A DNA stretch of 64,000 nucleotides, taken from Delphinus delphis (taxonomy: Eukaryota > Chordata > Mammalia > Artiodactyla > Delphinidae). The notes beneath the pieces are model-generated. The model was not told the origin of the DNA. It saw nothing but the letters and a program-made list of their open reading frames with translations, and made no database searches. The DNA lies in the NCBI RefSeq assembly GCF_949987515.2, contig NC_082690.1, forward strand, positions 106,576,400-106,640,399. The letters are read 5' to 3'. Shown piece after piece: positions 12,692 to 24,815 of the stretch (position 1 is its first letter; each line of letters begins with the position of its first letter). Both the position numbers and the translations under genes were made by a program.

Positions 12692-13312
12692 TTTTTTTAA
12701 TTGAGGTATAGTTGATTTACAATGTTGTGTTAATTACCGCTGTACAGCAAAAGTGATTCAGTTATACATATACATACATTCTTTTTTATATTCTTTTCCA
12801 TTTTGGTTTATCACAGGATATTGAATATAGTTCTCTGTGCTCTACAGTAGGACCGTTGTTTATCCATTCTATATATAATAGCTTACATCTGCTAACCCCA
12901 AACTCCCACTCCAACCCTCCCCCACCCCCTCCCCCTTGGCAACCACCCGTGTGTTCTCTATGTCTGTGAGTCTGTTTCTGTTTTGTAGATAGGTTCGTTT
13001 GTATCATAGTTTAGATTCCACATATAAGTGATATGATAGCATGGTATTTGTCTTTCCCTTTCTGACTTAGTATGATAATCTCTAGTTGCATCCATGTTGC
13101 TGCAAATGGCATCATTTTGTACTTTTTTATGGCTGAGTAATATTCCATTGTATATATGTACCACATCTTCCTTATCCATTCATCTGTTGATGGACACTTA
13201 GGTTGCTTCCATGTCTTGGCTATTGTGAATAGTGCTGCTGCTATGAACATAGGGGTGCATGTATCTTTTTTAATTATAGTTTTGTCCACATATATGCCCA
13301 GGAGTGGGATTG
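12692..13312 (-). mobile_element. 5'-truncated L1 3' end, antisense
   Basis: Reverse complement of an L1 3' terminus. It starts with a T run and TTGAGGTATAGTTGATTTAC. A C-rich block (CCTCCCCCACCCCCTCCCCC) follows, then TGGCTGAGTAATATTCCATT, and it ends in CCAGGAGTGGGATTG. It faces the sense L1 end at 11.5-12.4 kb, so the two make a tail-to-tail inverted pair. Confidence 0.88.
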
Positions 13313-13387
13313 TGACAGGCTCTGGAAATTTTAGAACTAGAAGCAACATTAAAGTACACCTGAGGCAACCCCATCAAATTGCACTGA

Positions 13388-13560
13388 TGGGAAGTATTAT
13401 GGGCTGAACTGTGCACGCCACCCACCGACCAAGTTTCATCTTTTGAGGTGCTGACCCCCAGTGCCTCAGAATGTAGCTGTATTTAGAGATGGGGTCTTTA
13501 AAGAGGTGATTAAGGTAAAATGAGGTCACCAGGATGGGCCCTACTCCACAAGAGAAGAAC
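13388..13560 (+). mobile_element. MLT1-type LTR, 5' part
   Basis: Starts TATTATGGGCTGAACTGTGC and continues with TAGAGATGGGGTCTTTAAAG and AAGGTAAAATGAGGTCACCA, the typical 5' half of an MLT1 LTR. The 3' half is absent or beyond recognition. Confidence 0.75.
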
Positions 13561-14218
13561 GGTGCTTCTCACAGGCACCACCTTGTTACCCCAGACATTA
13601 GGAAACAAAAAAGGACCCATTTTCCAGGTGCTTCGACTAGCTGCATTTTTCCCCCTGAAAAATTCTCCAAAAGCAGTCATGTTCCTTACAGTGCAGCTTC
13701 TTCTTTGCACCATTTTAGATGCTCAAGTATTTGGAGAGAAATTTAATCCTTATGTGCCGGATTCATTTATACTGAAATCATCAAAATGCTTTGTGCCTGT
13801 CTAAGGGGATTGTGGTGTTCCTTTTATAGACCCATCCCAGCCATTTTTGCTTTGAATCACGTTTCGGCAGCTATAAATGAATTCAGACAATCTCCTGCCG
13901 CCTGCTTCCCGTTCTGTTTCATTGTCAGAACACTCAAAATCGAGAAAAGTGCTAAATTTGGCCAAATGATTTTTCCTCTCGTTGCATACTAAGATTGATT
14001 GCGCTGTGTACCAAGGGGGCTCCAGGGGGGGCCTGCCTGTTTCCGGGGCCTAAGGGGGCTTAACTAGCCCGCTGTTGCTTCCTTGTGGTGCCTTGACCAT
14101 GAGGTCCCCTCGTCTGGATTACAAACAAGGCAGGGACCTCAGCATCTCCCCAGGGCAGCAGGACCCTTCACCCAGAGGGCTCACCCCCCCACTCCTCGTT
14201 CGAGAAACTCTACCTGGT
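13561..14218. other. Non-repetitive block, possible conserved non-coding DNA
   Basis: No repeat family recognised. From 13600 to 14000 it is moderately AT-rich with a 94-codon frame at 13520-13804 (+) that lacks family signatures. Absence of repeats is all I can show; conservation is untested. Confidence 0.35.
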
Positions 14219-14220
14219 GT

Positions 14221-14345
14221 CTGGTCCAGTACTTCTCAAACGTGGCTGCACCTCTGAACCACCTGGAAGCTTTAAACAAACCCAGATGGATTCATTCAGC
14301 AGGCCAGTAGGTGGCCTGGCATCTTCTCTCAAAGCTGCCCCAGGT
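14221..14345 (+). mobile_element. MER5-type hAT-Charlie DNA transposon fragment
   Basis: The start CCAGTACTTCTCAAACGTGG with CTGAACCACCTGGAAGCTTT and a GATGGATTCATTCAGCAGGC block matches the left part of the non-autonomous MER5 family. The right terminus is not clear. Non-coding. Confidence 0.6.
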
Positions 14346-15965
14346 GCACCTACCTTGCAGCCAAGTGAGAGCTGCCGGCACTGCCCAGTGCCGTGTACAC
14401 CTGGAGCGCCGGATGGAGACTTGGGCAGGAGTGCTTCAATGCATGAGGCTCGGGCAGCCGTGGGAAAATGCCAAGGGCACCGGCCTCCAGGCCGCCCCTC
14501 CCCCGAGCTCTCCCCAAGGTCCCCCCACCCCAGGGAGGTCATGGGGCCAATAGGAGGGAAACGGGGAGCCTCCTTTTGCTCCGGGGGTACCTCCCTGGCT
14601 CTACACTCCTGCCCAGCCTACAAGGAGGCCACTGGGCACCCCTTTAAGTTTCTTCTTCCCAGCTGGACTTTTAACCCTTTGTCTCCCTAGCTGGATGTAA
14701 ACTCCCAAAGGCAGGGACCATGTCTCCAAGGTGTTGTTCCTCCTGGGGCCCATCCAGGGGCCGCACCAGGGGACTGCACGATCCCCAGGGCAGGAATGAG
14801 GACAGAGGGCTCTGCCAGTCCCAGAGACCTTGGAGAGTCATGAAAAGAAGGGTGACATCACTGCAGGGGACTGTCAAGGGGTGAGTGGGAGAATGTGGGC
14901 AGGCAAACCCACCACGGTCACCTGCGATCATCAGACCATCGCCGTGCAACCTGTCCTGGCCAATGACCCAACTACCGAGGAGATGAGTGATCGATCCACT
15001 ATCAGCAGAAGCTGAAGACTTTTCCCTTCACTGCACCGGGCCGGCACCTCCACCCTTGGGATGCGGTGACCAGCGGAGGAGTGGCCGGCCCCTGCCAAGT
15101 CCCACCTGAGACTCTGGGACCCTGGGGTCATCCTCACGTCTCCCGCCAGCCCCGGGCCCAGCCAGGTTCACACCACGGTGCAGTCTGGCCACCGCACGGG
15201 GCCCCTCAGAACCTCTGACTCAGGTCTTAACTGGTTTCATCAACGCTTTTCCCTTTCAACAACAGCAGGTGGACCCTAATATGGCCCAGACCCAGCGACC
15301 ACCGGCTCCTGGGGAGGCAGATGGGGGGCAGGCCCCAGAACCAGCCCTGCCCAGTGGCTCCCCGACTTGGAACCACCAGCGTGAGGGATGATGTGAGGCA
15401 GCCGGGCCCTCTCCAGTGCTCTGTTTTCAGACGCTGTGCCCAGAGGCAAGGGGCCGGCCCTGGTTCAGCCCAGTGGCCCAGCTTCCGTGTCCCCTCCTCT
15501 GGAGCAACGGCAGGAAGAGGCTGAGTGGCAGTGAGGATCTGTCAGGTTGTGCCTGAAACTGGCCCCCCAGGTGATGATACGACGAGGGAGGGGATGATAC
15601 CTGCAAGGCTGCCCAGTCACCCTGATTTCTGCTGCAGCCTCAGAGTCAGGCTGGGGCAGCCCAGCCCAGCCCCAGCCTCCGGCCTGTGACTCTGAGCCAC
15701 CTCCAGGACCGGGTTTGGCTTCCATGGAAATCAAGGCGCATAGAGAGCCTGCAGGGGAAGGAGACCACCCCACCTCCGAGCCCTGAAGCCCTGGAGATGG
15801 GGGAGGGGAGGGGAGGCCCAGGAGCATTGCGCCTTCTCTGCCCGCTCAGGCTGATCTCTCCGTCCTCTGTCCCCAGGGGCAGCATCCTTCCAAAGGGCAT
15901 CTAGCCCGCAGCCTCCATGAGCAAGAAAAACAACGATTCACAGGACACGTCAGTCTCCTCGGCTG
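14346..15965. other. GC-richer intergenic DNA with an L2 tail
   Basis: Mostly unrecognised. A short L2 3' end is visible at about 14645-14740 (GATGTAAACTCCCAAAGGCA then GGGACCATGTCT). Frames at 14217-14690 (+) and 15465-15827 (-) are random open stretches in GC-rich sequence; none shows a protein family. Confidence 0.45.
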
Positions 15966-15969
15966 CAGC

Positions 15970-16322
15970 AGCAAAGTCCCACAGATAGGGCGGCCTTAAC
16001 CGCAGCATTGACTTCTCCCAGTCCTGGAGGCTGGAATCTGAGATCCAGGTGTGGGCAGGGCTGGGTCCTCCTGAGGCCTCTCTCCTCGGCGTGTAGACGG
16101 CCGTCTCCTCCCTGTGTCCTCACGGGGTCATCCCTTTGTGTGTGTCTGTGTCCTGATCTCTTCTTCTTACAAGGAAACCAGTCCTATAGGATCAGGACCC
16201 ACCCTAGTGACCTCATCTAACTTGATCATCTGCAAAGACTGTGTTTCCAACTAAGGTCACACCCACAGGTCCTGGGGCCTAGGACTCCAACATCTTTTGG
16301 GGGACACAATTCAGTTCACAGC
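15970..16322 (-). mobile_element. MLT1-type LTR, antisense
   Basis: Reverse complement of an MLT1 LTR. It contains CAGTCCTGGAGGCTGGAATC, GACGGCCGTCTCCTCCCTGT, TTACAAGGAAACCAGTCC, AGTGACCTCATCTAACTTGA and the end GACACAATTCAGTTCACAGC. Solo relic. Confidence 0.75.
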
Positions 16323-17439
16323 ACAGGATAAGGGATACGGACTCTATGCGTCCCTCCCTCCAGGCCAGGAGATGCATCAGGCCCGCTCCCCACCAGGGAA
16401 ACCAGGCAGGAAGCAAACCCTTCAGAGTATCCTCTCCCGGGATCTGGGCTCTCCCGGGCTCATGCACTTGTGGGTGAGTGAACCGCGTGGAATTCTTCCT
16501 GTCGTCTTGTGGTCACTCCCGGCAGACAGAACAGGTTGCCAAGCGTGTGGAGCTGACAACACCGTGCCAGCCTTTTAAATGATTGTTACTGTTGTTATTG
16601 TTATCATGCTGCGGCCACGGCTCTATTTAGAAAAGAAACAGCCACGAGCCACTGCAACTTCCGAGGCCTGACATACATACGGGCGCCCCCCAGGTGAGAG
16701 GGCCTGGCGCCTGCCCCCTGATGCCATGTGCACATGCCCACTGAGTCCTGGTTTGATGGAGAACTTCCCCGGGAACACAACCAGGGAGACGGGACCCCCT
16801 TCTACAGGTCACTCGAATTCCACAGTCCTGACACTCTGCTTGGATGACCCCCGCCCCCGGCAAGGAGCTGCAGAAAGGGGAACCGCGACCCCAGCAGCTC
16901 AGCCCTCTTCGTTCCCTCATTAGGCTGGGGAACCAGTGCGCTCCAGTCAGCGACCCCAGCGGCAAGCCTGGGAAGCTCTGGCCAGTGGTTAGTCATCCCC
17001 TGGCCCAAGGGCCACTGGCTGGCCAGTGAGGTGTTCACAGGTGGGGTTTGTCCCTGTGGTTCAGCCCCTCCCCATGCAGGGGAAGGAGCAGGTATGGGAA
17101 ACCGTGAGGGAGGGGCTTAGGGAAGACACCTGCACCCACCTGGTCAAAGCCTGCAGGTGACCCTCTGCACCCCTGGGCTCTCCCAGGACCCACCTAATCC
17201 AGAAAGGTAAAAAGGGAGCCCATTGCCCCCCTGCCCAGAGGCATCCGGGACTCCAGACCCAGGAGCCAGAGGCCTTCAGGACTGGCTGGTCGTGGAGTGG
17301 CCCCAGGGCATTCCTACCCCAGGTTTGGTTAGGCTGCTGTGTTCTCCCTTAGGAGGAAAAGGACCAAGGAGTTGGTCTCCTGCAGCCAGAGAAGAGGAAG
17401 CCCCTGGCATGGTGGAGAAGGCAGGGTGGCAGCCAGCCT
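16323..17439. other. Intergenic DNA, nothing recognised
   Basis: GC-rich sequence with random open frames on both strands (for example 16627-16965, minus). No repeat family or gene identified. Confidence 0.4.
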
Positions 17440-17866
17440 CCAGATGGCCCAGTGGGCTCCTGGTCACTTGGTATTTGTGCCTTTGTGCAGGTCCCTCCCA
17501 TGCTGAGAGGGACGTGGTGGAGATGCTGGGTCACAGAAGGCCATCCTCCCACAGACCCTTGCCCTGGGGCCTCCAGCCGCCATGTTGTGAGGATGCGCAA
17601 GCAGCCTGTGGAGACGGCCTCGTGCTGAGGAGCTGAGGCTCTTGGAAGTGGATCCTCCAGCCCCAGTCAAGTCTTCAGATGAGGAACCTCCAGACAACAC
17701 CTCGACTACAACCTCACGAGAGACCTTAAGCCAGGGCCACTCATCTTGAGCTGCTCCCCGATCCCTAACCCTCAGAAACTTAGTGAGATAATGAATGTTT
17801 ACTCTTGCCTTCAGGCACTAAGTTTGAGGGGTCATTTGTTACGTGGCACTGGGTAACTGGTACATG
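17440..17866 (+). mobile_element. MaLR-type LTR fragment
   Basis: The right half has phrases typical of the 3' part of MLT1-group LTRs: AACCTCACGAGAGACCTTAA, TCAGAAACTTAGTGAGATAA, GCACTAAGTTTGAGGGGTCA and TGGGTAACTGGTACATGCAG. The left boundary is uncertain. Confidence 0.6.
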
Positions 17867-19524
17867 CAGCAAGGTTTACGACCTCGGGATCAAGGGGTGA
17901 AGTCTGGGGGCTTGATCCTGCCAGGCTTGGCGGCTCTGGCAAATTCAGGGGTACAGCCCAGGGTCCTAGCCAGGAGGTGGGCACCAACAGAAGCCAGAGG
18001 CTAGGAAGCAGGGTCCCAAGCAGGGCAAAAGGGCCAGTGGGACAGAGAGAGCAGTGGCTGCACCATCTATGCCCCTCCTTCACTGCCTGCTGGCGTGGAC
18101 GATTCCGGTGAGGCCGGCCAGGCCAGGACCCAGGTCTCGGACCCCTGGCTTCGTGCTACTTCCCCTACAAATTTTACAGCCAGCTGTTCCCAAGTCACTG
18201 GCTCACTCCAGCCGGGCATCTGAGAACAAATCCCATTTTCCAGAGTTGAAAACTGCGAACAGGTCAGTTACACGAGTGCCTAGAAATCAGGGGCAGAGAA
18301 CCCACAGGGATTCCTGGCGGTCTTGGCTCAGTGGAAGTGTGGCAGGGTGCGAGGGACAGAACTTCCTTTTACCCCAACCAGGCACGTCATTCCCTGGCTC
18401 TACAGGACTCCGGCATGCCTGCTTGGCCTCAGTTTCCCTCAAATGTAGGTCCCATGAGAGAACAACCTGGTCGGTCCCAGGTACCACATCCTCAGCATCT
18501 GGCTCCAGGCATCTACGCAAAGCAAAAAGGAACAGCTGACCAAACACTGAGAAACGGATTAAAGAAGCTGGAGATGCAAAGAGGGTTGGGTTCCAGCTCA
18601 TTCTGCAGGTTTCTGAGCAGCCTTGCAGAGGCGGTCTCGGGCGGCTGCGATGCCCAGGCTATAGGCGGCAGTGGATGGATATCTCCCTCGGAGTTCCCAG
18701 CCCTCCGCGTACCTCTGCCTCGTGAAACTGGATCCCACAGGAGGGCTAAGCCTTCAGATGCCTGTAATTCCTTGACTAATGCTTGCCTTAATTAAGACAT
18801 TGACTTTAATGGCATTCTCACCGATTACTTTACGAAATGGCAGGTCTGTAAGAGGATATTTCCTGGTGAGCGAGGATATCAGGATGAAATCTCCAAGTCA
18901 TCGTTTCAACACAGGAAGTTATCGGCTACCTGGGGCAGCGCCGGCCCTACCGCACAATTGGCCCGCTGTTCCGAACGTTATTTAAGAGGCCAAGGCATCC
19001 ACGTCCCCCAGCAGTCAGTGAGGGGGAAAAAAGGATCAATTGAGTAGGTTAGCTCTGCCTACGGGCCCTCTCGATGTTTGGTTTGCTTTGATGCAAAGGA
19101 AAAGTAAGCTCCATACATTTGAACTTGTGGCTTTATCTTTTCCAGACTTCTGTCGTGCCTTCCAGTCGACTTAAAAAAAAAAAAATAGCTCGGATTCAAT
19201 TAGCATCTCTCCCTTTCCTTCTTTGTCTGTCTTTATGCCCCTCGGTTTTTAAAAGTAAACAGCATATTTTCATAAAAGTTAGAGACCAGAATGTTTGCAG
19301 TTCAGCGGTCCCTCGGGGACAAGTTCACGAAGCACTTGCTCACCCAGGGCAATCGGGACGCTGCGTTCCACTAACATCCACAGGCTCACCGGCCATCCAC
19401 CTGGTAGTCAGGGTCGTGGGGTAAGGGGCAAGGAAAACCTATTCTGTAAGGAACAGAATACATACTTTCTCAGATGACTTTTTTTCTAACATGAGGGTGT
19501 CTACCCCTTTGTAAGATATCATCC
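17867..19524. other. Intergenic DNA with a repeat-free block
   Basis: No gene recognised. A 161-codon frame at 18054-18539 (+) overlaps a 104-codon frame on the other strand. The stretch 18770-19010 is a balanced-composition repeat-free block (around CCTTAATTAAGACATTGACT) that could be a conserved regulatory element, though nothing proves it. Confidence 0.4.
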
Positions 19525-19525
19525 T

Positions 19526-19650
19526 TTTTTTTTTTTTGGCCATGCCATGCGGCATGTGGGATCTTAGTTCCCAGATCAGGGGTCGAACCCACGCCCCCTG
19601 CAGTGGAAGCACGGAGTCTTAACTACTGGATGGCTTGGGAAATCCCTCAT
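19526..19650 (-). mobile_element. Short tRNA-derived SINE, antisense
   Basis: Poly(T) followed by GGCATGTGGGATCTTAGTTC, CCAGATCAGGGGTCGAACCC and the reversed head ending GGGAAATCCCT. This is the short tRNA-head version of the CHR group, older than the long copies. Confidence 0.85.
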
Positions 19651-19696
19651 CCTTTCTTTTAACGTGCGGCTCTGTTTCCAAAAGGAACTGTCTGAT

Positions 19697-19918
19697 GTAC
19701 ACACTGTTATATTTAAAATGGACAACCAACACACAGGGAACTCTGCTCCGTGTTATGTGGCAGCTTGGATGGGAGGGGAGTCTGGGGGAGAATGGATACG
19801 TGTATATGTATGGCTGAGTTCCTTTGCTGTGCACCTGAAACTCTCACAACATTGTTAATTAGCTATACTCCAACATAAAATAAAAAGTTAACAAAACAAA
19901 ACAAACAAACAGAAAAAC
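19697..19918 (+). mobile_element. 5'-truncated L1 3' end with TSD
   Basis: About 220 bp of L1 3' UTR ending CCAACATAAAATAAAAAG and an A/C-rich tail. A target-site duplication AAAAGGAACTGTCTGAT is present at about 19680-19696 and 19919-19935, so the boundaries are well defined and the insertion is 5' truncated. Confidence 0.85.
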
Positions 19919-19935
19919 AAAAGGAACTGTCTGAT

Positions 19936-21425
19936 ATGAGCAAAAAGTGAATCCGTCCCTAAGCTGACCTATGGGTGTGGTGTGGGCAAGGGGGCTTTTC
20001 TGCGGTCCTTCTCCATCATTGACACAGAGTCAAATCAGGGGCACTACTGGAGGTGGACTAGCAGCCCCGACTCGCTCTCCATCCCTGAAGCCCTGGATGG
20101 ATTCCGGGAGACGATGTGTTGGTGGCTCGTTTCCTGTGTTACCCAGCCAGCCATTTGCGGTCCACGGCAGGAGGAAGCAATGGTGAGTGGGGTCGGGACC
20201 CTGCGCGTGCATTTCACATGAAGCGTTAGGTGAGGTCGACCTCGGAGAGGATGGTTCCCAAGGCGGATCTCAGCACACGAACCTCTCCCCACCTGTGCTT
20301 GGTGCCCCGTTCGGACCTGGCAAGAGTCCTGCGTGCTTGGGAAATTCAAACGCATCACCATCCTCCAACAGGCAGTGATGATGGTGAGGAAACCAGGAAG
20401 GCTTCCCTCAAACCAACAGTGGGTGGAGCTGACCGTGCAGGTGAGGACAGGCCACCACCGACAAACTGGGGGAGGAAACAAACCCCACCGATATTTATCA
20501 CCCCTCCTCGCTCTGAATACCCCTGAGCTCCACGCCCCACGGGCCCTCCCCCGTCGCCCTGTTCCCTCCCCCAGGGCTGAGGCCGGCCGTCTTCTCCCTG
20601 CCCTGGCCACTGGGCAGCAGGCTCCTCTGCAGAGATGCACAGATCCACTTATTTTTCCAATCCACTCTGATTTATTCGTATGGCTGAAATCACCTCTTTT
20701 TAATAAGAGCCGAAAGACTGGCAACAGAAGCAGCTCTCGGGATGCAGAAGCTGGGCCATGGCTGGTCCACACATGTTTTCTCTTAACCCCTCTTTCAGGG
20801 CCCCTGCCATGAGCCAGACCCCAGGCAGGGGTGCAGGGCAGAGAGGCCATGGGCAACAGTGTGGCTTCATCCCTGGTTTTTCCCCCTTTTCAGCAGCTCT
20901 GCCCCCACTCCCCTCTGCCACTTTAGGCCCCTGTGGTCAACCCACCAATGCAGCCACTTTGTCCCTCAAGCTCACTGTGCCTCTGGGAACTGTGGGCACC
21001 CGCTCGGGTCCCCCCACCATGGGCTCGGCCACCAGGAGCACCCCCGGCCTCTGATATTGGCTGCTCAGGACTCCCAGGCACCTCCTGGTCCAGAGAGACC
21101 CCTCAACTTCATGGGAGCCCTGGCTTAGAACATCACACCAAGGCCACCCTGCCTGGGAGTCCACAGCCAGGGCCAGACTAACCCAGGCGTGCAGAAGACC
21201 CCCATGGTGGCCTGAAGGTGGGACCTAGTCTGTACAGCTGACACTCCAGAGCTCCCTGAGGGACCAGGCTGAGGCCAGTCTCCAGCTGAGACCACCACCT
21301 TGCTGAGCTTTGCCCCCTGCCCCATCCTGCCTCCTTTACTTCCTTTCTCTTGAGAGACCTCCCTCAATAAATCATGTAGACCCCAACCCTTGCCTCAGGC
21401 TCTGCGTCCAGGGATCCTGACCCAA
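19936..21425. other. Intergenic DNA, nothing recognised
   Basis: GC-moderate sequence. The longest open frame in this part (20044-20856, minus, 270 codons) overlaps several frames on the other strand, has no recognisable domain and is not called as a gene. Confidence 0.4.
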
Positions 21426-21468
21426 GACCATGCCCTTTTTTTTTTTTTTTTTTTGACCATGCCCTTTT
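21426..21468 (-). repeat. Poly(T) tract flanked by a 14-bp direct repeat
   Basis: A pure T run of about 20 bases sits between two copies of GACCATGCCCTTTT (21426-21439 and 21455-21468). The structure equals a target-site duplication enclosing only a poly(A) tail on the minus strand, with no element body. Confidence 0.85.
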
Positions 21469-21527
21469 GTATCTCTGGCTTTGCTGCCTCTGTCTCCTCA
21501 GTGGAAAGACTGCCTTCCCCTTGTTAT

Positions 21528-21880
21528 GGGCTGAATTGTTTCCCCCAAACAGCCATATGTTGAAGTTCCAACCCCCAGCACCTCAAGATGTAACTGTGAC
21601 TGGAGCTGGGCCTTTTGAGAGGTGGTTAAGGTAAAATGAGGTCACGAGGGTGGGTCCTAATCCCATAGGACTGGTGTCCTTATAAGAAGAGGAGATCAGG
21701 ACACAGACACACACAGAGGGACGACCACGTGAGGACACAGGGAGAAGACGGCCGTCTACACACCTAGGAGAGAGGCCTCAGGAGGACCCAACTCTGCTGA
21801 AGCCTTGATCTCAGACTTCCTACTTCCAGGGCTGGAGACAATCAATACTTGAGCCCCTCAGGCTGTAGGACTTTAGCCTG
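21528..21880 (+). mobile_element. MLT1-type LTR
   Basis: Nearly complete sense MLT1 LTR: TATGGGCTGAATTGTTTCCC, AAGGTAAAATGAGGTCACGA, GACTGGTGTCCTTATAAGAA, GACACAGGGAGAAGACGGCC and CCTTGATCTCAGACTTCC in order. Solo, non-coding. Confidence 0.82.
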
Positions 21881-23943
21881 AGCAAACTCACGGAGCCCTC
21901 CTCTCATTCATTTATCCATCAGAATCCAGCTGGAATATCATCCTGGGTTCTCTGAGACAGAATGAATCATTTATCTGGAACATTCTTGTGCCTCTCTTTA
22001 TATATATATATATGGCATCCTCACTTGCATTGCATTAGTCACGTACATTCCTGTCCCTCCCAGTGGAGATTTCGTTTTTTAATTTATTCATCCACACAGG
22101 CCCTAGTAAATTCTCCATCGACGTTTGTCGAACTAAAACGTGCTGGGATTGAATTCCTTGACTCCCCAGGCCAGCCACCTTCCTCCTCTCCAGCCGACCC
22201 AGTGCAGGGGCACCCCAGATGGTATCGCAGACTGGCACGGGGAGCAGGACGGGATCAAACACCAGCTCCATTCAGATGGCCCTGGGGACACAGACTGGGA
22301 ACTTAAATTTCTTTCCGTGCGGCCAAAGTCTTCCTGGGAAGTCGCTGACTGAACGCACCTCACTGAAAAGATTACAGATGAAACCAAGCGCCCGAATCCA
22401 TCTTGGTTCCCCCGGGGGCCCCTAATCTACAGGGCCGGCTTCCCCCGCATCGCCTGCAGAAGTGAGGCTGCTACAGGGCTCACCCGGAGGTCAGTTGTCC
22501 GATACGGCCGAGCCAAAGCTATCTGTTTAACAGACAACCTATCTGTGTGTCAGAATCAGCAACCATCATCCTCAATGCGGGGTTTTTTTTTTTTTCTTCC
22601 TCGTTGAAATGGATCTTTTGAGAGCCAGTCAAGGGGAAGGAATGTGGAAGGATGGAGTGCAGTGGGTACCTCAGTGAAAGAGGCCCTTGATTATATGGGG
22701 AACATTAAAAACAGGGAATTTATCCTTTTACTGCATACTTCCTTCGGTTACCTATAAATTTCACTGTCAGAGAAACTACCCATCTGTTTTCCTGAAGAAG
22801 CGGGGAGAAAACACCCAGAGCGGGGCATATTTACAACAAATGTTCGCCGTTGTCAGGAGCAGAGTTTTTGAAGTATGTGTACAAGCCTGTCTCCCTGCCC
22901 CCACCCCCCCTAAGAACACTAAGAACTGCTTTGCATAAGCTGCCCGTTGGGCAGAAGGGAAACGGAATGCAAATATCATAGGATGCATTATGATGGCCCG
23001 GCCCCCGCCTTATGGACAATAGATTTCTCGCCAGACCCGACATCAGCCACAGCCAGGTTGCATTTTTAAAAGGTCTTTTGTGCACTTTTTTTTCCTTCTT
23101 AGTACTTAGGAGTCCCTGAAAAGACATCAAAAGTGCTTAGTGCACATATTCAGAATAAATGAAACCCTTTTTTTTTTTTTTTTTTTTTTTGCCCTGTGTG
23201 GTTGCCTTTGTAATAACAGTCTTCTTATGTGTTTGGATACTTATGTAACTCAAGATGAAAAGACATTTTATAGCCTCCTGGCAGAATGATGGGAAATGAG
23301 CGACATACCTAGGCTCCTATATGCCAGGGACGGAGTCCGTTTCAGGCCATGGGAAAGGGGCACATTTGTACCCCTCCTTGGGACCAATCTCCTGCCTCCC
23401 AATATTTGCATACAACGGCTTTTCATAAAAGCATGTAAAAAAAAAAAAACCTTGGTTAATTGGCTGTGGTGAATGAACATGAGAGCAAGGTGGTCCCAGA
23501 GGCCCATGGAGGGCTTGCCCAAGAATTCGTTAAGTAACTGGTTTCAGAGTAGATTTGTTTAAATGTTCACATCCCTCTCTGATTTGGTGACATTAAAATG
23601 AACCGGGCAAGCCGGGGTGGAAGACAGGAAAGTTGGGATCAAAGGCTCCAAGCAAGTCGGCCCATCTTAATGGGCCTCAGATGACCCAGCGAAGAAATGG
23701 GTCTAATTATACCAAGGGCATCAGATTGTTGTGAAGTTTAATGAATGCTCGAAAATGGTTTGAGATCCTCAGATGAAAATAGACCACAAACACAGAGTGT
23801 TATTATAGAATCCAAAAGCATGCCTTCCTTTCTGCAACAAAATGCTGTGGGCATCATCTGAACTTTGTCCTTCCGGCCACGCCGACTCCTGCCATGTCCG
23901 TCTCTCCACCACACCTGCTCTTGAACCCCTTGAAAGCCCTTTG
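21881..23943. other. Intergenic DNA with repeat-poor block
   Basis: Contains a short (TA)n near 22002-22012 and a T run of about 25 bases at 23166-23190 without an obvious direct repeat. The block 22600-23100 is repeat-poor and could be conserved non-coding DNA. A MIR-like tail is faintly visible near 23680-23760. Confidence 0.4.
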
Positions 23944-24232
23944 ATTTCTATGGGTCACTTAACGTGCCCCAAGACAATAGCCACTAGTTCTGAACACGCT
24001 CCTTAGCAATAATTTCCAGGAAGGAAAAGATGTATCTTTGCTGTCTCCCATGGATTCCTGTTCGCCTCTCAGTCGTCAACAGCATCATCTGGGGATGATT
24101 GTGGTACCCACAACAAGTGGCTTAAATTCTGCCGGATCCCAATGGTCTTTCTACATGAACAGCCCAGGAGGGGTCTTGGGGTTGTTATCTTGTATTTATT
24201 CTTTTGTGCCATAACAAAGTAGAAAGACTTGA
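23944..24232. repeat. Diverged repeat of unknown family, copy 1
   Basis: Aligns in the same orientation with 25899-26185. Shared anchors are TCTGAACACGCTC, GGGGATGATTGTGGTACCCA and TTTATTCTTTTGTGCCATAA, in the same order and spacing, with many substitutions elsewhere. I do not recognise the family. Confidence 0.7.
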
Positions 24233-24479
24233 CTGATCTTAACTAAGTTTGGTCTCTAATAAAGGGACTCCAGATGCACGTATTTTTTGTTTCACCTTTT
24301 GATCTGCCAGCTTTGAAACACAGTTTCCTGGCCCAGGTTGTGTTCCCTGGGCAAGAAAAATAGATGGAGGACCCTGTGCGGTATGGAGCTCCCAGGCTCA
24401 CCAGTACATGAAGCTGTTGTGTAATCCCACTAAGCCACTTTCTCAGGGGTATTACGTGAAGTTGAATATCTTTTATTTC

Positions 24480-24815
24480 TAAACACTGAATGGGCTGGAA
24501 TGAAAATGACCTTCGTGTCCCTGTTGTGGCCTCCTGCTGTCCCCTCTACCCAGGGTACTCTACCCCTGTTGGTCACCCGGCTCCCTCCTTTGCCTCACTC
24601 AGGGCTCCGCACAACTGCCCCCTGGTCCCTTTAGCTGCTCCCCCTCTGTCTACCCCCACTGACACTCGGGATCTCTTACCTGGCATGATTATTCCGTTAC
24701 ATGTCATCATCTGTCTCTCACTCATGGGGTGGGTGTGGGCCTGTCTGTCTAATTCTTTGCCGTATCCCTAGCCCCAAAATACCACCACGCACATCGTGAG
24801 AACTCAAGAAACATT
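24480..24815 (+). mobile_element. L2 LINE 3' end
   Basis: Pyrimidine-rich L2 3' region ending with TAGCCCCAAAATACCACC and ACTCAAGAAACATTGTTGGA, the decayed form of the L2 terminus. Non-coding. Confidence 0.65.

Noticed and set aside
20044..20856. 270-codon open frame on the minus strand
   Set aside because: No recognisable domain, overlapping frames on the other strand, no splice or promoter context; treated as chance.
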